Source: an uncultured Eubacteriales bacterium (GTDB taxonomy: Bacteria > Bacillota > Clostridia > Oscillospirales > Oscillospiraceae). From it: 10,633 bases of DNA. Location of the stretch: the NCBI GenBank assembly GCA_900546615.1, contig URDJ01000063.1, positions 1 through 10,633 on the forward strand, given 5' to 3'. Of this stretch, positions 6,925 through 10,633 are shown one piece after another. Both the position numbers and the translations under genes were made by a program. The number at the start of each line of letters is the position of its first letter. Position 1 is the first letter of the stretch. A model generated the notes under the pieces. The model saw nothing but the letters and a program-made list of their open reading frames with translations, searched no databases and was not told the DNA's origin.

Positions 6925-7367
6925 TGGCTAAGGTGTTCAAGGGCCGCCCGGTGGTAGCGGGCAGCTGCACGGCCCCGGCGCTGGTGTCGCACGGCGGCTT
7001 CAACACGCTGGCGAGCTTCCAGATGGCGATGATGTTCGGGGACAAGAAGGTCAAGTGCGGTGACCAGAACAACCCCGACCTCTACAAGAAGCCGATGAAG
7101 GGCACGGCGCTCTGCCTGCCGCAGACGATAGGCTCGACGACGGGCGGCATGGTGCTCTACACCGCCTGCGCGACGGATAACCAGCCGGCGTGCATGCTGT
7201 TTTCGATGACCATCGACAGCCTCGCGGCCTCGGGCGCGATACTGGCCGCGAACTGGACGGAGGCTAACATGCCCGTTATCGACCGGCTGGGCGACGAGTT
7301 CCTCGAGTACGTGCAGGACGGCATGACGGTCACAGTAGAACCTGACGGCACCGTGACGGTGGAATAA
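6924..7367 (+). CDS. Aconitase X swivel-domain (small) subunit, DUF126 family
   Basis: This subunit supplies the mobile swivel domain that closes over the active site of the large subunit; in other bacteria the two are fused. The 147-residue product starts with the family pattern FKGRPVVAGSCTAPALVS and carries the glycine/serine motif QTIGSTTGGMVLYTA (67-81), which corresponds to the substrate-binding GSSTGS-type loop. Next comes MTIDSLAASGAILA (95-108), where the family usually has a segment on one reusable surface. The ATG overlaps the TGA of the large subunit by one base (TGATG), with GGGAGGTG upstream, so translation is coupled. The C-terminal end, with VTVEPDGTVTVE, is typical of the beta-barrel closure. 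A strong GC hairpin follows. Function cannot be resolved further than the large subunit's. Confidence 0.9.
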   Translation: MAKVFKGRPVVAGSCTAPALVSHGGFNTLASFQMAMMFGDKKVKCGDQNNPDLYKKPMKGTALCLPQTIGSTTGGMVLYTACATDNQPACMLFSMTIDSLAASGAILAANWTEANMPVIDRLGDEFLEYVQDGMTVTVEPDGTVTVE

Positions 7368-7383
7368 GAACAGGATACAAGAC

Positions 7384-7431
7384 CGGGCGGGGTCCGGCCG
7401 AAGGCGCGCGCCTTCGGTCAGGCCCCGCCCG
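7384..7431 (+). terminator. GC-rich terminator hairpin of the aconitase X operon
   Basis: CGGGCGGGG (7384-7392) pairs perfectly with CCCCGCCCG (7423-7431). Inside, a 10-bp palindrome (7398-7407/7408-7417) extends the structure. The stem is followed by TTTCGT, a short U tract. It lies 16 nt after the small-subunit stop codon. The inner palindrome recurs at 7539-7576. Confidence 0.75.
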
Positions 7432-7538
7432 TTTCGTCAAAGTATACGGATCCCGCCTCTGAAATTTGTCCGACCGCATAGAGCTCTACCTTACAGAACA
7501 GCTCGGCTGAAATTGTTATGTAAACTTAACGCAATAAA
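7432..7538. other. Intergenic stretch without recognisable genes
   Basis: This is relatively AT-rich sequence between the two palindromes. I see no coding frame with a ribosome binding site, no tRNA-like fold and no clear promoter in it. Confidence 0.5.
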
Positions 7539-7575
7539 CGAAGGCGCGTGCCGGTTTTTCCGGCGCGCGCCTTCG
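7539..7575 (-). terminator. Long palindrome before csoR; terminator-like on the minus strand
   Basis: A 16-bp stem (7539-7554/7560-7575, one G-T pair) encloses the loop TTTTT. Read on the minus strand it is followed by TTTATTGC, a moderate U tract, while on the plus strand it runs into GCTTGACA without one. The minus-strand gene that could use it is the SDR gene, whose transcript would first cross csoR in antisense. Alternatively it is a DNA operator, since it ends 2 bp before the csoR -35 box. Confidence 0.5.
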
Positions 7576-7577
7576 GC

Positions 7578-7606
7578 TTGACAAAATGTGCGGCTGATTT
7601 TAAAAT
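7578..7606 (+). promoter_or_regulatory. Consensus sigma-A promoter of the csoR-like gene
   Basis: A perfect TTGACA (7578-7583), a 17-bp spacer and TAAAAT (7601-7606) are present. The start point would be near 7613, making a leader of only about 13 nt that begins around the GGGAG ribosome binding site. The long palindrome directly upstream could be a repressor site; autoregulation is common in this repressor family. Confidence 0.75.
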
Positions 7607-7625
7607 CGTAGTGGGAGTTGATACT

Positions 7626-7952
7626 ATGAGCGAGCATACGTATGTCGGGCCGGACGGGCTGGTATATACCCACAGCCATGAGCATAAGCATCAGCATACG
7701 CAGACCAAAGCCGTGCTGAACAGATTGTCAAGGGCCATCGGCCACCTCGAGTCCGTCAGGAAGATGGTCGAGGACGGGCGCGACTGCTCCGAGGTGCTCG
7801 TCCAGCTCGCCGCCGTCAGGTCGGCTCTCAACAACACCGCCAAGGTCATACTCAAGGACCACGTCGAGCACTGCCTCGCCGACGCCGTAGAGAGCGGCGA
7901 CATGCAGGCCATAGAGCAGCTCAACCGGGCCATCGAGCAGTTTATGAACTAG
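7626..7952 (+). CDS. CsoR/InrS-family metal-sensing repressor with His-rich N-terminus
   Basis: This is an all-helical tetrameric repressor of the CsoR/RcnR/FrmR (DUF156) family, which leaves DNA when it binds its effector. The 108-residue product has an N-terminal tail rich in histidine (THSHEHKHQHTQ, 15-26), then the family helices from about residue 28 (VLNRLSRAIGHLESVRKMVEDGRDCSEVLVQLAAVR). The three ligand positions are Cys54, His79 and Cys83, with the C-x24-H-x3-C spacing of copper CsoR and nickel InrS. His22 lies at the same distance before Cys54 as the fourth nickel ligand reported for InrS. FrmR-type formaldehyde sensors and CstR-type persulfide sensors differ at these sites. Start: ATG at 7626 with GGGAG 8 nt upstream. 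No metal transporter lies beside it, so the regulated target is elsewhere or outside the window. Its stop codon overlaps that of the convergent SDR gene. Confidence 0.9.
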   Translation: MSEHTYVGPDGLVYTHSHEHKHQHTQTKAVLNRLSRAIGHLESVRKMVEDGRDCSEVLVQLAAVRSALNNTAKVILKDHVEHCLADAVESGDMQAIEQLNRAIEQFMN

Positions 7953-8653
7953 ATTATCATCCCTCCGTCAGCGCCGACGATCTGCCCCGTGATGAACGAG
8001 GCCGCGCCGCTCGCGAGGAAGGCCGTGACGCGTGCGATGTCCTCCGGCTGCCCGATGCGGCAGAGTGCAGAGTTTTCGGCCATTGCCGCCTTGTCCTCCG
8101 CCGTGAAGCAGGAGAGCATGTCCGTGTCCACCGCGCCGGGCGCGACGGCGTTCACACGGATGCCCGAAGGCCCCAGCTCCTTCGCAAGGCCCTTCACAAA
8201 GCTGATGACCGCGCCCTTCGTCGCGGAGTAGGCCGTTTCGCAGGAGCCGCCCCGCACCCCGAGAATGGACGAGGTGCAGATGATGCAGCCGCGCTTTTCT
8301 TCCACCATATGGGGTATAGCCTCGCGGCAGCAGTGGAACATACCGTTCACGTTTACGTCGAAAATGCGCCGCCACTCGGCATCGGTCATGTCCTGCAAAA
8401 GACCGGACCACGCGATGCCTGCGTTGCACACGAGCAGCTCAAAGGGGCCTGCGGCCTTGAACATGGCCTTCACCTGCGCAGGATCAGCAACGTCCGCGCA
8501 GATCGCCTCGGTGCCCAGTTCGGACGCGAGCGCTTCGGCTTCGGAGCGGCTGTGCAGGTAGTTTATGGTGACGTGCCAGCCGTCTTTTGCCAGGGCCCTT
8601 GCGGTGGCCGCGCCTATGCCCCTTGAGGAGCCGGTAACGAGAGCTTTTTTCAT
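7949..8653 (-). CDS. Short-chain dehydrogenase/reductase, FabG-like
   Basis: This is an NAD(P)H-dependent classical SDR. The 234-residue product shows the cofactor motif TGSSRGIG (7-14), CNAG (76-79), and the catalytic set Ser129, Tyr142 and Lys146 (YSATK). The loop APGAVDTDM (171-179) and the C-terminal GQIVGADGG are typical of the FabG group. The closest named activity is 3-oxoacyl-ACP reductase, but no fatty-acid genes are nearby and many FabG-like proteins act on other substrates, so I do not assign fabG. The start at 8653 (ATG on the minus strand) gives the canonical N-terminus MKKALVTG; an upstream in-frame ATG at 8716 would add 21 atypical residues and lies beyond the promoter. The ribosome binding site is weak (GGGTGAT), and the predicted leader is about 10 nt. 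Confidence 0.9.
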   Translation of the reverse strand: MKKALVTGSSRGIGAATARALAKDGWHVTINYLHSRSEAEALASELGTEAICADVADPAQVKAMFKAAGPFELLVCNAGIAWSGLLQDMTDAEWRRIFDVNVNGMFHCCREAIPHMVEEKRGCIICTSSILGVRGGSCETAYSATKGAVISFVKGLAKELGPSGIRVNAVAPGAVDTDMLSCFTAEDKAAMAENSALCRIGQPEDIARVTAFLASGAASFITGQIVGADGGMII

Positions 8654-8669
8654 TTTATCACCCGCTACG

Positions 8670-8697
8670 ATTGTACCACAGGCGCGGATTTTGTAAA
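8670..8697 (-). promoter_or_regulatory. Extended -10 promoter of the SDR gene
   Basis: On the minus strand, TTTACA (8697 down to 8692) is followed after 16 bp by TACAAT (8675 to 8670), preceded by an extended -10 TGG. The start point should fall near 8663, only about 10 nt before the ATG. It occupies the 77-bp gap shared with the divergent surface-protein gene, for which I see no clear promoter. Confidence 0.65.
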
Positions 8698-8730
8698 GCG
8701 CCGAATTCATTCGCACAGGAGCGACATGGA

Positions 8731-9405
8731 ATGGAGAACGAAAGGAAAAAGGAAAATAGAAGGCCGCCGGACAGGCAATACCGCGAGCCGCCGGAGGACA
8801 GCGGGGCGCCGAAAATGCGTACCTGGGGCTTCATCGTGGGCGCGGTGGTGTTGCTCGCCATACTGACGGTGGTGCTCTGCGTCATGGCCGGGGTCTTCGA
8901 CTTCGGCGGCGGGGGAGATAGCGAGACCGAACCGCCCGTCGTCCAGACCCAGCAGCCCGAGTCCACGACGGCGCCCGATGCGACCGAGCCGCCCGTCACG
9001 GATTCTCCCGAGCCGGAGGAGACCGACGCGCCCGAGACCCACACGATAAACGTCATCGCCGGCAACGGCGGCAGCATCTCGCCCTCCGGCATCGTGCAGG
9101 TGGAGGACGGCGGCAGCATAACCTTCACCATGAAGGCCGACGAGGGCTATGAGCTTTCGGAGCTTATAATCGACGGCATGTCCGTTGTGCTCTCGGACAG
9201 CTATACGCTCAACAACGTGACGGCCGAGCACACGGTGTACGCGATATTCAGGGAGATCCCGCAGCCGACCGAAACGCCCGAGCCGGAGCCTACGCCCACG
9301 CCCACGGAGACGCCTTATGAGGACCCGTGGTTCCCATGGTTCCCGTCCGAGACGGACCCGAATACCGGCTGGGAGGAGCCGCTTTACCCGGACGAGGGGT
9401 TTTAG
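8731..9405 (+). CDS. Membrane-anchored surface protein with a divergent InlB B-repeat domain
   Basis: The function is unknown. The 224-residue product has a charged, proline-rich cytoplasmic tail (1-30, with ENERKKENRRPPDR), one transmembrane segment (about 31-55, WGFIVGAVVLLAILTVVLCV) and a Gly/Asp turn. A Thr/Pro/Glu linker (about 64-103) then leads to a small all-beta domain (104-173) with INVIAGNGGSISPSG, GYELSELIIDG and NNVTAEHTVYAIF. This pattern is typical of the divergent InlB B-repeat family (Flg_new_2 type) of Firmicute surface proteins. A second Pro/Glu/Thr tail (174-224) ends in aromatic-rich WFPWFPSE and carries no LPxTG motif. The orientation is inferred: positive residues inside, domain outside. 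ATG 8731 follows AGGAG at 8717-8721; an overlapping ATG at 8726 is in another frame. The next promoter begins 5 bp after the stop. Confidence 0.85.
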   Translation: MENERKKENRRPPDRQYREPPEDSGAPKMRTWGFIVGAVVLLAILTVVLCVMAGVFDFGGGGDSETEPPVVQTQQPESTTAPDATEPPVTDSPEPEETDAPETHTINVIAGNGGSISPSGIVQVEDGGSITFTMKADEGYELSELIIDGMSVVLSDSYTLNNVTAEHTVYAIFREIPQPTETPEPEPTPTPTETPYEDPWFPWFPSETDPNTGWEEPLYPDEGF

Positions 9406-9409
9406 GTGC

Positions 9410-9438
9410 TTGCTATTCCCCACCTGAGATGATATAAT
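9410..9438 (+). promoter_or_regulatory. Sigma-A promoter with extended -10 for the VanY-like gene
   Basis: TTGCTA (9410-9415), a 17-bp spacer and a perfect TATAAT (9433-9438) are present, preceded by the extended -10 TGA (9430-9432). The start point would be near 9445, giving a leader of about 53 nt whose 5' end carries a 7-bp hairpin (9450-9456/9463-9469). Confidence 0.75.
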
Positions 9439-9497
9439 AACAAATCGCACAGCGTGTTTCCCCACGCTGAGCCATCTGCGGGAAGGAGGCGGGCACT

Positions 9498-10292
9498 TTG
9501 AAAACGAGGCACATACTGCTGGCCTTTGCATTTATATTGCTGACCATCTTTCTGCTCATCATAATTTTCTCCAGGTCCTCCGAAGCACGCACTCTGGCGC
9601 ACGACAACGCCGTGCCGGATGCGGGAGTGGCCATGCCCGACCCGACAACGACCACCGAGGGCGACAGCGTGATCGACGTGAACCCCGCGCCGACCAAAAA
9701 ACCGGTTTCCGACGAGAAGCCGGATATAGACATAAGCTCCTGGGAATATGTCCTGGCCAACAGTGAAAACAATATTGGCAAATACGCCCCTACGGTGACC
9801 GCAATAGAGGACACGGCCCAATTCTTCGACGAGCGGGCTGTGGGTGCACTCGAGGACTTTTTGAACGCGGCGAGGGCCGCGGGATATACGCCCTATGTGA
9901 TGACCGCGTACAGGCCGTACTCGACGCAGGAGTATTACTACAACGGCAAGGCGAGCCAGATAAGCTGGCCGGATTATCCGGATGCCGAGGACTATGCCGC
10001 CGCCGCACTGCTCGTCGCTCCGCCGGGCACCAGCGACCACCAGACCGGCCTCGGCGTGGATATCACGGACAAGTACTATAATACGCTCGACGCCTCGCTG
10101 ATGGACCAGGACTTCCTGGACTGGATGGCGGAGCACTGCGCGGAGTACGGATTCATTCTGAGGTACCCAAGCCTGAGAAAGACCATTACCGGCTGGGATG
10201 AGCCATGGCATTTCAGATACGTCGGCGTCGAGGCTGCGGAGTATATCATGGAGAACAATCTGTGCCTCGAGCAGTTCGTTGAAATGTATTGA
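9498..10292 (+). CDS. D-alanyl-D-alanine carboxypeptidase, VanY-type (peptidase M15B)
   Basis: This is a zinc D,D-carboxypeptidase expected to trim the terminal D-Ala from peptidoglycan stem peptides outside the membrane. The 264-residue product has an N-terminal signal anchor (KTRH then a hydrophobic stretch, about 7-24), a low-complexity linker rich in Pro and Thr (about 30-75), and the M15 domain (about 80-264). Active-site motifs are complete: TAYRP with Arg139, SDHQTGLGVDI with zinc ligands His181 and Asp188, and EPWHFRYVG with catalytic Glu235 and zinc ligand His238. The start is TTG at 9498, set by GGAAGGAGG at 9481-9489; there is no usable ATG before residue 46. No vanH, vanA or vanX lies nearby, so this is probably a housekeeping wall-remodelling enzyme, not a resistance cluster. 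L,D- or other carboxypeptidase specificity in this fold cannot be excluded. Confidence 0.92.
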   Translation: MKTRHILLAFAFILLTIFLLIIIFSRSSEARTLAHDNAVPDAGVAMPDPTTTTEGDSVIDVNPAPTKKPVSDEKPDIDISSWEYVLANSENNIGKYAPTVTAIEDTAQFFDERAVGALEDFLNAARAAGYTPYVMTAYRPYSTQEYYYNGKASQISWPDYPDAEDYAAAALLVAPPGTSDHQTGLGVDITDKYYNTLDASLMDQDFLDWMAEHCAEYGFILRYPSLRKTITGWDEPWHFRYVGVEAAEYIMENNLCLEQFVEMY

Positions 10293-10300
10293 GTAAAGCA

Positions 10301-10331
10301 TTTAAGACCCGCTTTTTCGGCGGGTCTTAAA
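10301..10331 (+). terminator. Rho-independent terminator of the VanY-like gene
   Basis: TTTAAGACCCGC (10301-10312) pairs perfectly with GCGGGTCTTAAA (10320-10331), 12 bp around a 7-nt loop, and is followed by TATTTTATT. It lies 8 nt after the stop codon. Confidence 0.9.
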
Positions 10332-10351
10332 TATTTTATTAGAAAAAATTC

Positions 10352-10380
10352 TTGACTAATCTTGTGCAATATGCTAAAAT
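10352..10380 (+). promoter_or_regulatory. Strong sigma-A promoter of rpsL (str operon)
   Basis: TTGACT (10352-10357), a 17-bp spacer and TAAAAT (10375-10380) are present, preceded by an extended -10 TGC. The region just upstream is A/T-rich (ATTTTATTAGAAAAAATT), which could act as an UP element, as expected for a ribosomal-protein operon. The start point would be near 10387. Confidence 0.8.
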
Positions 10381-10386
10381 CTATCT

Positions 10387-10490
10387 TCGCTCGGGCATTG
10401 GTATGCCTATGGGCGGAAAACTGTCTTAAAAGTGCGGGGTTTAGTGTGAAAACTGCGCTTTTGAGAACATTTGAGGAAAGGAGGAAAAAC
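10387..10490 (+). promoter_or_regulatory. Structured 5' leader of rpsL
   Basis: About 104 nt of leader separate the likely start point from the rpsL ATG. It can form GGCAT/ATGCC (10394-10398/10403-10407) and a longer stem AAAAGTGCG/TGCGCTTTT (10428-10436/10454-10462, two G-T pairs) ending 14 nt before AAAGGAGG (10477-10484). No U tract follows, so it is not an attenuator of the ordinary type. Control by a ribosomal protein is possible but is inference only. Confidence 0.4.
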
Positions 10491-10633
10491 ATGCCGACAT
10501 TCAATCAGCTGGTTCGCAAGGGGAGGGAACAGGTGACCTACAAGTCCACGTCTCCTGCCATGCAGAAGGGTCTGAACACGATCAAGAACTGCGAGACCAA
10601 CCTGTCGAGCCCGCAGAAGCGCGGCGTCTGCAC
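10491..10633 (+). CDS. rpsL: 30S ribosomal protein S12 (5' part, cut by window end)
   Basis: S12 sits at the decoding centre of the small ribosomal subunit. The 47 visible codons begin [13 protein letters not shown] and include [10 protein letters not shown] (residues 18-27) and [10 protein letters not shown] (38-47), all characteristic of S12. The streptomycin-resistance positions lie beyond the cut. ATG 10491 follows AAAGGAGG at 10477-10484. In most Firmicutes rpsL heads the str operon (rpsL, rpsG, fusA, tuf), often after rpoBC and a small L7Ae-like gene. Here it has its own strong promoter and follows an unrelated carboxypeptidase gene and a terminator. Confidence 0.97.
   Translation, partial: MPTFNQLVRKGREQVTYKSTSPAMQKGLNTIKNCETNLSSPQKRGVC

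Noticed and set aside
5650..7367. Archaeal-type modified mevalonate pathway (mevalonate-5-phosphate dehydratase)
   Set aside because: No other mevalonate-pathway gene is in the window, and the host appears to be a Firmicute. Split subunits alone do not decide the substrate.
7432..7538. Possible small RNA gene between the two palindromes
   Set aside because: I could not find a convincing promoter-terminator pair on either strand.
7949..8716. Longer SDR protein starting at 8716
   Set aside because: The extra 21 residues do not fit the SDR N-terminus and the extended -10 promoter lies within them.
3613..10292. Vancomycin-resistance-like set (regulator, kinase, VanY)
   Set aside because: The two-component pair and the VanY-like gene are about 4 kb apart with unrelated genes between, and no vanH, ligase or vanX is present.
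1..10633. CRISPR array, tRNA, rRNA, insertion sequence or attachment sites
   Set aside because: No regularly spaced direct repeats, cloverleaf-like sequences, transposase motifs or flanking duplications were seen.

Overview
The window reads as chromosomal DNA from a high-GC anaerobic Firmicute, probably a gut member of the Oscillospiraceae/Ruminococcaceae type. This rests on a murA-divIB-ftsZ cell-division block without ftsA between divIB and ftsZ, a Firmicute-type S12 protein, strong AGGAGG-type ribosome binding sites, sigma-A promoters (several with extended -10 TGn motifs), and GC-rich genes throughout. The placement is inference; there is no 16S rRNA here. Nothing in the window is an obvious mobile element, CRISPR array, tRNA or rRNA.

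Layout. 1-227: a hairpin-rich intergenic stretch that looks like a dispersed inverted-repeat element, ending in a putative promoter. 228-3546: murA, divIB/ftsQ and ftsZ on the + strand, with an internal promoter directly before ftsZ. 3613-5512: an OmpR-family response regulator and an overlapping sensor histidine kinase, separated from ftsZ by only a small hairpin. 5588-7367: an excellent sigma-A promoter and a two-gene aconitase X operon (catalytic large subunit plus swivel-domain small subunit), closed by a long GC-rich hairpin. 7368-7625: an intergenic region with two related palindromes and a promoter. 7626-7952: a CsoR/InrS-type metal-sensing repressor with a His-rich N-terminus. 7949-8653 (- strand): an SDR oxidoreductase that converges on it, the two stop codons sharing one CTAG. 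8731-9405: a membrane-anchored surface protein with one InlB-B-like repeat domain. 9498-10292: a VanY-type D,D-carboxypeptidase with a TTG start and its own promoter, followed by a clean terminator. 10352-10633: promoter, structured leader and first 47 codons of rpsL.

How it fits together. The first half is cell-envelope and division biology: MurA commits UDP-GlcNAc to peptidoglycan, DivIB belongs to the septal synthesis complex, FtsZ builds the ring, and the two-component system may be partly co-transcribed with ftsZ. The VanY-like enzyme and the surface protein are also envelope functions but have separate transcription units. The aconitase X pair is the main metabolic unknown: its family includes cis-3-hydroxy-L-proline dehydratase and archaeal mevalonate-5-phosphate dehydratase, but no neighbour points to either pathway and several family motifs are altered.

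I did not find a clear, wholly new multi-gene system. The best leads are the divergent aconitase X pair, the tail-to-tail csoR/SDR arrangement with a hairpin oriented to end an antisense transcript across csoR, and the repeated palindromes beside the csoR promoter.
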